Notes: a model not told the origin generated them from the sequence alone. A stretch of 30,381 nt of DNA from Candidatus Campbellbacteria bacterium CG22_combo_CG10-13_8_21_14_all_36_13 (GCA_002771585.1 PCTT01000013.1:1-30381); one strand, 5' to 3'; counted from the first letter of the stretch, positions 13,927 to 21,686 are shown. Numbers and translations are program-made.

Positions 13927-13952
13927 AAATATACAAATTTTAAGGTATATTT
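13927..13952 (-). terminator. Possible terminator after the SOUL-family gene
   Basis: AAATATAC and GTATATTT form an 8-bp stem (hairpin 13927-13952) followed on the minus strand by TTGTTG. The stem is AT-rich and the tail short, so support is modest. Confidence 0.35.
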
Positions 13953-13955
13953 TGT

Positions 13956-14590
13956 TTATTTAATTTCTATCAAAACCTCATTCCTGAGCATAAACGGTGG
14001 AGTGAATGGAGGATTATAGAAAGCTGATTCTGGCTTTCCGACAAACTCAACACTATCGTTTTCCAACATATTAATAAGTTTTTGTTTCTTTACAGCAATT
14101 CTACTATCGTTTGGATACCAAGAATAGCTAAGTACAGCGACTTTTCTTTCAGGAACTTCTTTTATAAACACTTTTTCATTATTTGGAACAGGTATTGTGT
14201 CTAGTGTGTATTTGCTTGGCATTACAAAAGATATTGTATGCAAACCCACGTCATCAATCTCACCCTCAATCACAGGAGACGTCATTGCTATTTTTTCTGA
14301 TTCCATTTCTTGTACTGGTGATGTCATTGCTATCTTAGAATTTGATTTATTATTACCGAATATAAAATCGGCGACCAAACGAAATCCTTTATTGAGTGCT
14401 TCACGATAACCACCCTCTACCTCAACATAAGCAATAATATACGGCTCATACTGCCTTATTTCATATCCATCTTTTTTCTCCAACACTGAATATTTTGGCT
14501 TTTCAATACTTCTTGTAGAAAAAAACCATAAGCCACCCAAAGCATGATTAGTGCCAATAAAATAATAAAAATGTATTGATATTTGTTCAT
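13956..14590 (-). CDS. SOUL/HBP family protein, membrane-anchored, with -1 frame change
   Basis: The SOUL domain is clear: KPKYSVLEKKDGYEIRQYEP, two KIAMTSPV repeats, and FTPPFMLRNEVLIE at the end. SOUL proteins bind haem or related ligands. The reading frame of this domain has no ATG. The natural start, ATG 14590, lies in the other frame and encodes a membrane anchor (YIFIILLALIMLWVAYGFF). The two frames meet at seven T's (14519-14525). The codons there read GGT TTT TTT, so a one-base backward slip gives ...GFF-STRSIEKPKY. The product would be 211 residues. It is either programmed -1 frameshifting or a lost T in a homopolymer. The -10 box 6 bases before ATG 14590 supports this start. Confidence 0.82.
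14519..14525 (-). other. In-phase seven-T slippery site in the SOUL gene
   Basis: On the minus strand the heptamer T TTT TTT stands in the X XXY YYZ phase after GG. A -1 slip joins the anchor frame to the SOUL-domain frame. No strong downstream hairpin was identified in the following bases. Confidence 0.6.
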
Positions 14591-14596
14591 ATGATA

Positions 14597-14602
14597 ATTA
14601 TA
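14597..14602 (-). promoter_or_regulatory. -10 box of the SOUL gene, leaderless start
   Basis: TATAAT on the minus strand, then TATCAT, then ATG 14590: a spacing of 6. Confidence 0.65.
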
Positions 14603-14611
14603 CACACAAAC

Positions 14612-14642
14612 AAAAACGGCCAAAATATATTTGGTCGTTTTT
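14612..14642. terminator. Terminator after the exported protein gene
   Basis: Arms AAAAACGGCCAAA and TTTGGTCGTTTTT (13 bp, one G-U) surround a 5-base loop. Both sides carry T-rich tails in their own direction. It lies 20 bases after the minus-strand stop at 14663. Confidence 0.75.
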
Positions 14643-14662
14643 GTTTTTTTTAATACTATGTT

Positions 14663-15217
14663 TTAAAGATTTCCAAACCATCTTTCTAGGATATTATGAA
14701 CAGACTCTGGAACTCTACTCCTAAGGATTGCTTCCTCGCTAGAGCTTAGACCGTGTCTCTCCACAATACTATCTATTCTGTCATTTGCTTGTTTTGTCAG
14801 AAATACTTCCGCATCTGCTTTTGTCTTACCATTACTTATAAGGACTTCTCCAATAGTCCCACCACTTTGTCGCAAGTCTCTCATTTCTGTTCTTGTAAGA
14901 CCTGTAAATGCTTCAAATTCCGCTTGTTTTTTTAATATTTGCTCACGGTGTTTTTCTCTCAAAGCATCTCTTTCTTCTTTTGTCAGATTTTTAATGTTTG
15001 ACCTCATATCTTCTCTGAAGCCATCCCTCACATCATTGGTGATTAATTCACCCATCATCATTTCTCCACCCCTCATGCCTCTACCACCATCCCTAAACCC
15101 TCTTTCAAAACCCTGTCCACCAGCGTTTGCGGATACTATCCCCACTCCCGCAAGTGAGAAAAGACCTAATACTAGTATTGAATAAAGTGCTTTACTTTTA
15201 AAGTTTGATTTTTTCAT
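14663..15217 (-). CDS. Exported charged protein downstream of the ECF sigma unit
   Basis: This 184-residue protein has a signal peptide (about residues 1-32, ending VSANA). A Gly/Arg/Met-rich segment follows (GFERGFRDGGRGMRGGEMMMG). A helical region (about 70-105, LTKEERDALREKHREQILKK) resembles the LTxEQ-type helices of Spy/CnrX-like periplasmic proteins. The C-terminal half contains GGTIGEVLISNGKTKADAEV. The family is not recognised with certainty. Its place next to an ECF sigma factor and a membrane protein suggests an envelope stress or metal response. A 7-bp inverted repeat lies in its upstream region. Confidence 0.7.
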   Translation of the reverse strand: MKKSNFKSKALYSILVLGLFSLAGVGIVSANAGGQGFERGFRDGGRGMRGGEMMMGELITNDVRDGFREDMRSNIKNLTKEERDALREKHREQILKKQAEFEAFTGLTRTEMRDLRQSGGTIGEVLISNGKTKADAEVFLTKQANDRIDSIVERHGLSSSEEAILRSRVPESVHNILERWFGNL

Positions 15218-15257
15218 GATTTTTATTTTGAGAATTATTACTTGTAATTAAGGTCTT

Positions 15258-15296
15258 GCCGAACAACTGACCAAAACTTTGCTAACTTGGTTCGGC
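15258..15296. promoter_or_regulatory. Inverted repeat upstream of the exported protein gene
   Basis: GCCGAAC (15258-15264) and GTTCGGC (15290-15296) are perfect inverted repeats around 25 bases. They could form an RNA hairpin in the leader or serve as a binding site. The element lies between the 15364 stop and the 15217 start. Confidence 0.4.
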
Positions 15297-15363
15297 CTAT
15301 CATTAGCACATATCTTGGTCTCTAATTACTAATACAAACATAGAGCGAGTTTATTTCACTTTT

Positions 15364-16137
15364 TTAATAATCTAAAGTGCTTGTGGGGAAACCACGCCTT
15401 TCACCCATCATTTCACGCATAGAATTTCTGCCGATTATAAAATCAAAAAGTCTTACACCAAAAGCATCAACAGAGTCTCCAATTCTTTCTCCTATAACCA
15501 CGACACTGTCGCCCTCTTTTAGCTCTTTTTCCTTTGGTAAATTTGTGTCTATATTAAACCTTACAACAACGCTTTCACCTTGCTTGTTTGTAAGTATAAA
15601 ACCATCTTCCGTAATAATATTTATTACCCCAGGATGAACATTGTTAAATCTTTGCATCCCATACCCACGATACATACCACCCCAGATAGAAAGTCTATCT
15701 TCTTCTGCAAACCTAGACAATTTTTGGTGTAGACCAATCTGTGATACACAAAATGTGCCAATTAAAAGCATAATAAGTATACCGAGTAAAGAATATAGGA
15801 TTGGCTTTCTATAAGAAAAAGAATATTTTTTGACAAGCTTCTCTAAAATAATCACAAAAATACAAACGAGCAAAAGAAGCACCCAGGGCAAAGACATGAA
15901 GAACACACTAATCCCATGAAATCCAAATTCTGTTGCAAACACCACGCCATTCTGTGAAAGAATAAATAGTATAAAACTAAAAAGGTATACTAGAGCTATT
16001 GCAAATATAAAAACACCAAATGCCATTAAAAGACCTTGTAATATGAAGTGCCATTTGGATTTCATCTCAACTTCTCCAACTTTAATTTTATCCAAAACAG
16101 TGTTCTTTATAGATTTGTTTTCTTTTGTTTTATTCAT
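15364..16137 (-). CDS. Membrane protein paired with the ECF sigma factor (candidate anti-sigma)
   Basis: This 257-residue protein has a charged cytoplasmic N-terminus (about 25 residues, KIKVGEVEMKSKWHF) and four transmembrane segments (about 30-150). A C-terminal domain follows (about 170-240), reading ITEDGFILTNKQGESVVVRF and EGDSVVVIGERIGD, an OB-fold-like pattern. Its start overlaps the sigma factor end by 8 bases. ECF sigma factors are usually held by a cotranscribed membrane anti-sigma, so that role is likely. The sequence lacks a zinc HxxxCxxC anti-sigma motif, so it would be a different type. The family is not recognised. Confidence 0.7.
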   Translation of the reverse strand: MNKTKENKSIKNTVLDKIKVGEVEMKSKWHFILQGLLMAFGVFIFAIALVYLFSFILFILSQNGVVFATEFGFHGISVFFMSLPWVLLLLVCIFVIILEKLVKKYSFSYRKPILYSLLGILIMLLIGTFCVSQIGLHQKLSRFAEEDRLSIWGGMYRGYGMQRFNNVHPGVINIITEDGFILTNKQGESVVVRFNIDTNLPKEKELKEGDSVVVIGERIGDSVDAFGVRLFDFIIGRNSMREMMGERRGFPTSTLDY

Positions 16138-16693
16138 ATGTTGGATCTAATTGCTTATAATATTTTTGTAATAATTTTTTTCCCCTACCAATCCTTACGC
16201 CAACAGTTGACACTGGTATTTTTAAAATATCAGAAATGTCTTTATAGCTCATATATTCAAAATAAAAAAGTATCAGTGGCTCTAGATATTTTGGCTCTAG
16301 TTTATCCAAACACTTGTTGATAGACTCTTTTAATTCAAAATTATTAACCCGATCATCAGCAGACTCTTCCGCTATCGGGTGCGGGAAAAGAGTGTCTGAA
16401 TCAAAAAAATGTAGTGGGTCAAATTTTTTACGTTTCATAGCATTTATGAATTCGTTGTGTGCAATGCGATAAATCCAAGAGGAAAATTTTTGACTTGTAT
16501 TAAAACCTTTTATATTTGTATATGCTTTTATGAAAACATTTTGTACCAAATCCTCCGCATCTTCTCTATTTGAAAGAAATTTTTTCGCATATCTTTTTAA
16601 TTTAGCTTCATATCTTTCAACCAAAATTCCAAACGACTCAATGTCGCCAGTTTGAACAGTTAAAACTATTTCCTCATCTGTTTTTTCTCCCAT
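16130..16693 (-). CDS. ECF-type RNA polymerase sigma factor
   Basis: This 187-residue protein has sigma region 2 (about residues 20-90, with LSNREDAEDLVQNVFIKAY and SSWIYRIAHNEFIN) and region 4 (about 125-180, with YMSYKDISDILKIPVSTV as helix-turn-helix). Region 3 is absent, as in ECF factors. It would direct RNA polymerase to a small set of stress promoters, probably including its own. It is translated in an overlap with the candidate anti-sigma membrane gene. A TACAAT -10 box lies 7 bases before its ATG, within the palindrome TTGTATTAATACAA. Confidence 0.93.
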   Translation of the reverse strand: MGEKTDEEIVLTVQTGDIESFGILVERYEAKLKRYAKKFLSNREDAEDLVQNVFIKAYTNIKGFNTSQKFSSWIYRIAHNEFINAMKRKKFDPLHFFDSDTLFPHPIAEESADDRVNNFELKESINKCLDKLEPKYLEPLILFYFEYMSYKDISDILKIPVSTVGVRIGRGKKLLQKYYKQLDPTYE

Positions 16694-16700
16694 ATTCCCT

Positions 16701-16706
16701 ATTGTA
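16701..16706 (-). promoter_or_regulatory. -10 box of the ECF sigma operon
   Basis: TACAAT followed by AGGGAAT and ATG 16693. It is part of the 14-base palindrome TTGTATTAATACAA (16701-16714), a possible operator. Confidence 0.5.
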
Positions 16707-16717
16707 TTAATACAACC

Positions 16718-16745
16718 AAAAAAGGGTTATATTTCAGAATAACCC
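16718..16745. terminator. Bidirectional terminator between the lipocalin-size gene and the sigma operon
   Basis: GGGTTAT and ATAACCC form a 7-bp stem (16724-16745). It is followed by six T's on the minus strand and by ATTTTTT on the plus strand. It ends transcription from the gene at 16772-17245. Confidence 0.75.
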
Positions 16746-16771
16746 ATTTTTTAATAATTATTCAGTTTAAA

Positions 16772-17245
16772 TTATTCTAAAAAATCCTCTGTTGTACTAG
16801 CCACGAATTCTATGTCTCTAACAAAGTTTAAGATACCGTTACCGTTTATATAAGAAAGAGAAAGTGAATTCGTATCCTCTTCTGACATAAACACACCAAA
16901 ATAAAATGTTTCCTCGTTGAACACTGCTTTTATAACAGGTGTATCTATTTCTGGAAGTTCAATAGGTTCTGCTTTCAGATCTTCTACATAAACCCAAGTA
17001 CCAATAAATGTTGCATCTTCATCGCCTTCGTATTTATCCACCACACTGCCATCATCCAAAAATTCTCTTGTAAATTTTGAGTCATCCGTACTTCTCCAAA
17101 ACCCGATCACTGGATCCGACACGACTTCAGTATTCATCTCCATAGATTCGTTTATATCTGCTCTATTTTGAATATTTGTAACCAAATAATAACCAATGAA
17201 CAAAGCTAAACACAGAATCAATAAGTTTACTATCTTGTTACCCAT
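16772..17245 (-). CDS. Membrane-anchored protein of unknown function
   Basis: This 157-residue protein has one N-terminal membrane segment (IVNLLILCLALFIGYYLV). An outside domain follows with IGFWRSTDDSKFTREFLDDG and FIGTWVYVE, a pattern seen in small beta-barrel lipocalin-like or META-like exported proteins. No family can be named. It is followed by a terminator. It lies directly after a HIT-gene remnant whose promoter (17352-17357) may now drive it. Confidence 0.65.
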   Translation of the reverse strand: MGNKIVNLLILCLALFIGYYLVTNIQNRADINESMEMNTEVVSDPVIGFWRSTDDSKFTREFLDDGSVVDKYEGDEDATFIGTWVYVEDLKAEPIELPEIDTPVIKAVFNEETFYFGVFMSEEDTNSLSLSYINGNGILNFVRDIEFVASTTEDFLE

Positions 17246-17283
17246 ATTTTTTATTCATTATTAAGTTTTAATAATAACCTTTT

Positions 17284-17343
17284 TCAAACTTTATGAGAAG
17301 GAGCAGTACTTTCTACAATCTTACAAAATATACAATCTTTCAT
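17284..17343 (-). pseudogene. Remnant of a HIT-family gene (first 19 codons)
   Basis: From ATG 17343 the sequence reads MKDCIFCKIVESTAPSHKV and then TGA. This is the zinc-type start of a HIT protein and closely matches the intact HIT gene at 13076-13531 (DDCLFCKIVAGEVPSHKV). No HIT sequence follows the TGA in that frame. The promoter and start remain but the rest is gone, with the next gene beginning 38 bases later. It could also act today as a short upstream ORF. Confidence 0.65.
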
Positions 17344-17351
17344 ATCTTTAC

Positions 17352-17357
17352 ATTATA
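17352..17357 (-). promoter_or_regulatory. -10 box before the HIT remnant
   Basis: TATAAT on the minus strand is followed by 8 bases and ATG 17343, the usual near-leaderless layout of this window. It may now transcribe the gene at 16772-17245. Confidence 0.55.
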
Positions 17358-17412
17358 TAACAATATACACCATAAGTTGTATTCAAAAGATGTTTTACTA
17401 AAAAAATTATTT

Positions 17413-17841
17413 CTACCAGCTTTTACAGCATTCAACTATTTTTTTAAAGAAACTTCCACTATTTTTATTTCTTAAAAAAAATACAATTAAAAATAAAACC
17501 CATAAAGCAACAAGATAGATAATAGTATTTATATATAGACTTGCTTCTAAAATATAATACATAACAACAAAAAAAGTTACTAGTAATGGAAATTTGAAGA
17601 AATCAAAATTTGGTTTTGATTTACTAGATAAGTAATAAATAAATCCCACAGCACTCCCACCCATTAGTATTGCAAGCGATAGTTGATCAATTATATATAT
17701 TCCTTTGATAAACCAATATACAATCCCGGTCATCCATGTCATACTCACGGCACCACAAAGCGCACATACTTTAGGAAAATACGTATGCAAGATTAGAAAC
17801 AAAATAAAATAGACCGACAAACATATTAATGCATTTATCAT
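17413..17841 (-). CDS. Membrane protein with CxxC, last gene of the copper operon
   Basis: This 142-residue protein has about five hydrophobic segments. Near its N-terminus is KVCALCGAVSMTWMTG (Cys26, Cys29), and its C-terminus is ECCKSW. It overlaps the preceding gene by 4 bases (ATGA), so the two are translationally coupled. I recall similar pairs of CPLC- and CAxC-containing membrane proteins in other bacteria but no assigned function. The CxxC position just inside or between membrane helices suits thiol-disulfide exchange or copper binding. No terminator is evident after it. Confidence 0.7.
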   Translation of the reverse strand: MINALICLSVYFILFLILHTYFPKVCALCGAVSMTWMTGIVYWFIKGIYIIDQLSLAILMGGSAVGFIYYLSSKSKPNFDFFKFPLLVTFFVVMYYILEASLYINTIIYLVALWVLFLIVFFLRNKNSGSFFKKIVECCKSW

Positions 17842-18347
17842 ATGGCCAACATTAACAAAACAGAGGTTATTGTAAGTAGGAGAAATGTAATAATCATTCC
17901 TTGAAATGGAACAATCCTTTTATTATTCATTTTCTTTAACACATTACTTAAAGGAGAAGCTATTATCACGGCAACCGCTCCAAACAATACTCCTATCAAA
18001 TATACATCCACTGTATATGTTGTTCCATATTCACCAAGAAAAGAAACATAGAGGGGTTTGTATTCACGAAGCATTGGTATGAGTGGTAATACCGTAGAAG
18101 CATATATAAGCACCGTTACTACATCATCTTGAAAAGGAATATATTTTTTCTTTAGCATGCCTTTAAGCCACAGACCAAGAGCCATAGCAAAACCTCCAAT
18201 GAAAGTTGCGACTACAACACTCGGTACTCCGATAGATGCCGCAAACACCGCCAAAGCCCCAACACCTATTGTACAAAGTGGACAATGCGCTTGAGACATC
18301 GCTGGATAAGCAAATAAAGTCAATGTAAGTAAAAAATATTTTTTCAT
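17838..18347 (-). CDS. Membrane protein with signal peptide and CPLC motif
   Basis: This 169-residue protein starts with a signal-like segment (KYFLLTLTLFAYPAMSQA) and then HCPLCTIGVGALAVFAASIG, with Cys22 and Cys25 probably outside. Four to five more helices follow. The start is ATG 18347, two bases after the DUF411 stop, with AAGGA 8 bases upstream as ribosome binding site; a longer frame from 18407 would only run into the DUF411 gene. It is coupled to the 17413-17841 gene. Function is unknown; CxxC and context point to copper or thiol handling. Confidence 0.75.
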   Translation of the reverse strand: MKKYFLLTLTLFAYPAMSQAHCPLCTIGVGALAVFAASIGVPSVVVATFIGGFAMALGLWLKGMLKKKYIPFQDDVVTVLIYASTVLPLIPMLREYKPLYVSFLGEYGTTYTVDVYLIGVLFGAVAVIIASPLSNVLKKMNNKRIVPFQGMIITFLLLTITSVLLMLAI

Positions 18348-18349
18348 AA

Positions 18350-18826
18350 TTACATCCTTAGAAATTCTGATGTTGATCCGTCGGTGTTTATATAGTAAAT
18401 CACCCATTCCTCCATCTTTGGACCAGGCATCCCTGGAGTTCCTGAAGGCATTCCAGCAAGTGCAATTCCTTTTATATCTGGCTTCTCAGAAAGCAATTTC
18501 TCTATCGCATCAAGAGGAATGTGTCCTTCTACAGCATATCCGTCAATTACAGATGTATGACAAGCCATTAATTCATGTGGAATACTGTACTCACCCTTTA
18601 TATCTTCCAAATGATCAAGATTTATTTCATTTACAGCCACACCTTTATTGGACATATATTTACTATAAATATCACAGCACCCACAACTTGGGGTTTTATA
18701 TATATCCATACTTAGTTTTTCACCAGTTGTTTTTTCTTCGACATTTATATATTTATTTCCAAAAAGATAAACACCCCCGAGCACAACAAATACTAATATC
18801 AAAATACCTATAAATGCATTCTTCAT
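18350..18826 (-). CDS. DUF411 metal-binding protein
   Basis: This 158-residue protein has an N-terminal membrane anchor (about residues 5-23) and a DUF411 domain. Its landmarks are YKTPSCGCCDIY (Cys48, Cys50, Cys51), MACHTSVIDGYAVEGHIP (Cys89, His90, His102) and IALAGMPSGTPGMPGP (two Met). DUF411 proteins are found in copper and silver resistance clusters and are thought to bind copper outside the cytoplasm. It lies 5 bases from the Met-rich protein gene and 2 bases from the next membrane gene. Confidence 0.9.
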   Translation of the reverse strand: MKNAFIGILILVFVVLGGVYLFGNKYINVEEKTTGEKLSMDIYKTPSCGCCDIYSKYMSNKGVAVNEINLDHLEDIKGEYSIPHELMACHTSVIDGYAVEGHIPLDAIEKLLSEKPDIKGIALAGMPSGTPGMPGPKMEEWVIYYINTDGSTSEFLRM

Positions 18827-18831
18827 AATGA

Positions 18832-19287
18832 TTATTTATTATTTGTTAATTTCTTTACAAGAAATATTACAAGTAAAATACCAACCAACAACCAAACAAA
18901 TGAACATAGTTCAAAAAACCAAGATGATCCTACACCAAAACCACCCGAAAACATGTGACCTCCCCACATACCCTCACCGTAATAATCTGATTTGTCATTT
19001 TGATATCCAACACGATTCATCATCATGTTGTATGGACCAGGGTACTCATTCATTAATTCAACCATTCTATTCGCACCAACCTCATCCAATTCTCCGCCCA
19101 TCATTTTATCCATCAAAATCTCCATTTCCTCGTGCACATCACTTCCAACTGCTGTTGTCTCAACATAATTCATCATCGTATTTCCAGAGTCGGCATCATC
19201 AAAATCTCCCATATGAGCAAAAATAACAGATGGAATCAATAAAAGACCGAGCAAGAACACAAAAACAATTTTATATATATATTTCAT
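18832..19287 (-). CDS. Met/His-rich exported protein with C-terminal membrane anchor
   Basis: This 151-residue protein has a signal peptide (KIVFVFLLGLLLIPSVIFA), a middle part with many Met and His (HEEMEILMDKMMGGELDE, NMMMNR, GMWGGHMFSGG), and a C-terminal membrane helix (about residues 122-146). Met and His clusters are typical of Cu(I)/Cu(II) binding outside the membrane. Named family not recognised. It lies between the DUF5676-like gene and DUF411 with 5-base gaps, so it belongs to the copper ATPase operon. Confidence 0.7.
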   Translation of the reverse strand: MKYIYKIVFVFLLGLLLIPSVIFAHMGDFDDADSGNTMMNYVETTAVGSDVHEEMEILMDKMMGGELDEVGANRMVELMNEYPGPYNMMMNRVGYQNDKSDYYGEGMWGGHMFSGGFGVGSSWFFELCSFVWLLVGILLVIFLVKKLTNNK

Positions 19288-19292
19288 AAATA

Positions 19293-19538
19293 TTATTTAA
19301 CAAAATGGTTATATAATGTCGCAAAAATATAACCAAAAAGAAAGCTAATAATTACAGCCTCAATGACGCCGGTGAGAATCCCAATTGATGAAAGTGAGAA
19401 AAACATATGCCATCTACTCATCATCTCTACTCCACCCATATAAAAACCAAAATTACCGAAAACACCAAGAAACAATATTGTCATAGCCGATACTCCAGCT
19501 AAGGCATAACTAAAAGGAAGTACTTCTAATTTTTTCAT
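19293..19538 (-). CDS. Small two-helix membrane protein (DUF5676-like)
   Basis: This 81-residue protein has two hydrophobic segments around a short GGVEMMSRWHMFFSL loop, starting KKLEVLPFSYALAGVSA and ending FATLYNHFVK. It resembles the small DUF5676 membrane proteins often found next to copper genes; the match is by pattern only. It starts 32 bases after the ATPase stop and is followed 5 bases later by the Met-rich gene. Confidence 0.65.
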   Translation of the reverse strand: MKKLEVLPFSYALAGVSAMTILFLGVFGNFGFYMGGVEMMSRWHMFFSLSSIGILTGVIEAVIISFLFGYIFATLYNHFVK

Positions 19539-19570
19539 AATAATATGATTATTCTAATAATTAATAATAA

Positions 19571-21655
19571 CTAAACCAACTTAACTCTCTTCAAGCTCAT
19601 TGCATTAACGACGACAATCACGGTTGAAAGACTCATTACAAATGCACCTATCTCTGGTCGGAGGAAAAATCCAGCAAATGCAAAAACTCCTGCCGCAGCT
19701 GGTATTGCAACCACATTGTACCCAAGCGCCCAGACAAGGTTTTGTATCATTTTTGAATATACTTTTCTAGCAAGAATAATAAGTCCAACCACGTCTTTGG
19801 GGCTATTTTTCATAAGCACAACATCCCCCGCCTCAACAGCTACATCAGTCCCAGCTCCAATCGCTATACCCACGTTTGCTTGAGTAAGAGCTGGAGCATC
19901 ATTCACACCATCTCCAACCATAAGCACAACATTACCTTTTTCTTGTAAATCTTTTATATGTCTATATTTATCTTCTGGCAAAACTTCTGCAAAATATGTA
20001 TCTATACCAAGATCTTTTGCAACATCACCTGCGACAACCTTGTTGTCTCCCGTGAGCATTGCAACCTTTATACCTATTTCATGAAGTTTTTCTATTGCTT
20101 CTTTTGATTCCTTTTTGATTGCATCAGAAAGAGCAATAAGACCAATAATTTTTTTATCATCTGAAACATACACAACCGTCTCACCCCTATTCTCAAGATC
20201 TTGAGCACTCTTTTCACTATCCTCGTCAGAAACAGACAAATCATTCATTAATAATCTATTACCAACAGCATATGCAATACCATCATATTCTCCAGTAATA
20301 CCTCTACCTGAAAAATTTTTTATATTTTCAAAATTTTCAGTCGTTATAGATCGGTCGTCAGAATATTCTACAACCGCGTGTCCAATAATATGAGATGAGT
20401 ATTTTTCTATTGAAGAAGCAACAAACAAAACTTTCTCTACAGAGACATCATCAGTCGTCACAACAACTTCACGAACTGCAAATTTTCCTTCTGTAAGTGT
20501 CCCTGTCTTATCAAATACAACATAATCTGCTTTTTTTATTACCTCTATTTTCCCAAGATTTTTTATAAAGATACCGTTCTTGAGTGCGAGTGATGTGGTA
20601 ATCGTAGTAACTGTTGGTATAGCAAGACCCAGGGCGTGAGGACACGCAATCACCAGTACTGTTATTGCAAGAGTAACAGCAAATACAAAAGTATGACCAA
20701 GCAAGAAATACCAAACAATAATAGTAAGAACTGCTGTTATCCCGGCAACAAACGTAAGTATTGCGGAAGCTTTATCTGCAATTTTTTGAGAGTTTGGTTT
20801 TGTTCCTTGGGCTTCTTTTATTAGTTGTTTAATTTGTCCAATTGTTGAGTTCTCGCCAACTCTTTTAAGAATTACAGTGATAGAGCCGTCAAGACAAATG
20901 GAGCCAGCGACAACTTCATCGCCTTTTGATTTTTGTATTGGTTTTGATTCTCCACTAATAAGAGACTCATCTATGTTTGCACCACCTTCTTGTATAATGC
21001 CGTCTGCAGGAATCTTTTCTCCGGGCTTTACGCGCACAATATCGTCTTCTTTTAAATCATTAATATCTACATCTTCTTCCTTGTCACTCACAAGTCTATG
21101 TGCTTGTTTAGGCAAAAGCTTTGCCACTTCTTGTAGCGCATCTCCAGCAGAAACACTTGATTTTGCCTCTAGATAATGACCAAATAAAAGCACCCATATA
21201 AGAGTTGAAATTTCTAGATAAAATTCTGCATTTATTGAAGATATAAAAGTAGATGCCACAGAAAATAAATACCCAGCACCAACAGCCAGAGAAACGAGTG
21301 TCATCATTCCATATTTTCGTGCTTTTATTTCATGCGAAGCGTGCTCGAAAAACACCAAAGAAAAACCAAATATAATAGTGGCTATGGCAAACTGTATCCA
21401 CTTACCGAGAGCAAACGGACCAAAACCAAGGAGTTCTGCAACGTTGGCGTTAGTTAAAATGAGCGGTATCAGAAATATTGTAACAATCCAAAATCTCCTA
21501 AGGAAATCTTTCGGTGAACCATGCATCATCATACTTGAAGCGTGACTTCCGTGGTTGTGCATATTATGACCACTCATATCCGAATGGTCTTTCATACCGC
21601 AACCTTCGTGGTGATTGTATTCTATTTTTTTTTCACTATGGCAACAGTCTTTCAT
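19571..21655 (-). CDS. copB: Copper-exporting P1B-type ATPase, CPH (CopB) type
   Basis: This 694-residue pump has a His/Met/Cys-rich N-terminus (residues 1-48, with HDS, HNMHNHGSH and SMMMHG). It has no CxxC ferredoxin-like metal domain. The transport site is CPHALGLAIP (Cys338-Pro-His340), the actuator motif is SGES (234-237), phosphorylation is at Asp382 in DKTGTLTEG, and the hinge motif is GDGVNDAP. CPH in place of CPC marks the CopB-type (P1B-3) pumps. It exports copper using ATP. A CsoR-type palindrome sits inside its promoter, and it leads an operon of five more membrane or exported proteins (17413-19538). Confidence 0.95.
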   Translation of the reverse strand: MKDCCHSEKKIEYNHHEGCGMKDHSDMSGHNMHNHGSHASSMMMHGSPKDFLRRFWIVTIFLIPLILTNANVAELLGFGPFALGKWIQFAIATIIFGFSLVFFEHASHEIKARKYGMMTLVSLAVGAGYLFSVASTFISSINAEFYLEISTLIWVLLFGHYLEAKSSVSAGDALQEVAKLLPKQAHRLVSDKEEDVDINDLKEDDIVRVKPGEKIPADGIIQEGGANIDESLISGESKPIQKSKGDEVVAGSICLDGSITVILKRVGENSTIGQIKQLIKEAQGTKPNSQKIADKASAILTFVAGITAVLTIIVWYFLLGHTFVFAVTLAITVLVIACPHALGLAIPTVTTITTSLALKNGIFIKNLGKIEVIKKADYVVFDKTGTLTEGKFAVREVVVTTDDVSVEKVLFVASSIEKYSSHIIGHAVVEYSDDRSITTENFENIKNFSGRGITGEYDGIAYAVGNRLLMNDLSVSDEDSEKSAQDLENRGETVVYVSDDKKIIGLIALSDAIKKESKEAIEKLHEIGIKVAMLTGDNKVVAGDVAKDLGIDTYFAEVLPEDKYRHIKDLQEKGNVVLMVGDGVNDAPALTQANVGIAIGAGTDVAVEAGDVVLMKNSPKDVVGLIILARKVYSKMIQNLVWALGYNVVAIPAAAGVFAFAGFFLRPEIGAFVMSLSTVIVVVNAMSLKRVKLV

Positions 21656-21686
21656 AATTTTATATAGTTATCTTTTATACATTAAT

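Noticed and set aside
17284..17343. UGA read as Trp or Gly (recoded genetic code) in the HIT remnant
   Set aside because: After the TGA the sequence no longer resembles HIT, and UGA serves as a normal stop for other genes here (for example the small gene before the prepilin).
18370..19226. Plus-strand ORFs of 147 and 132 residues opposite the DUF411 and Met-rich genes
   Set aside because: They are antisense shadows. The minus-strand genes have clear signal peptides and metal motifs, while the plus-strand translations are low-complexity in character.
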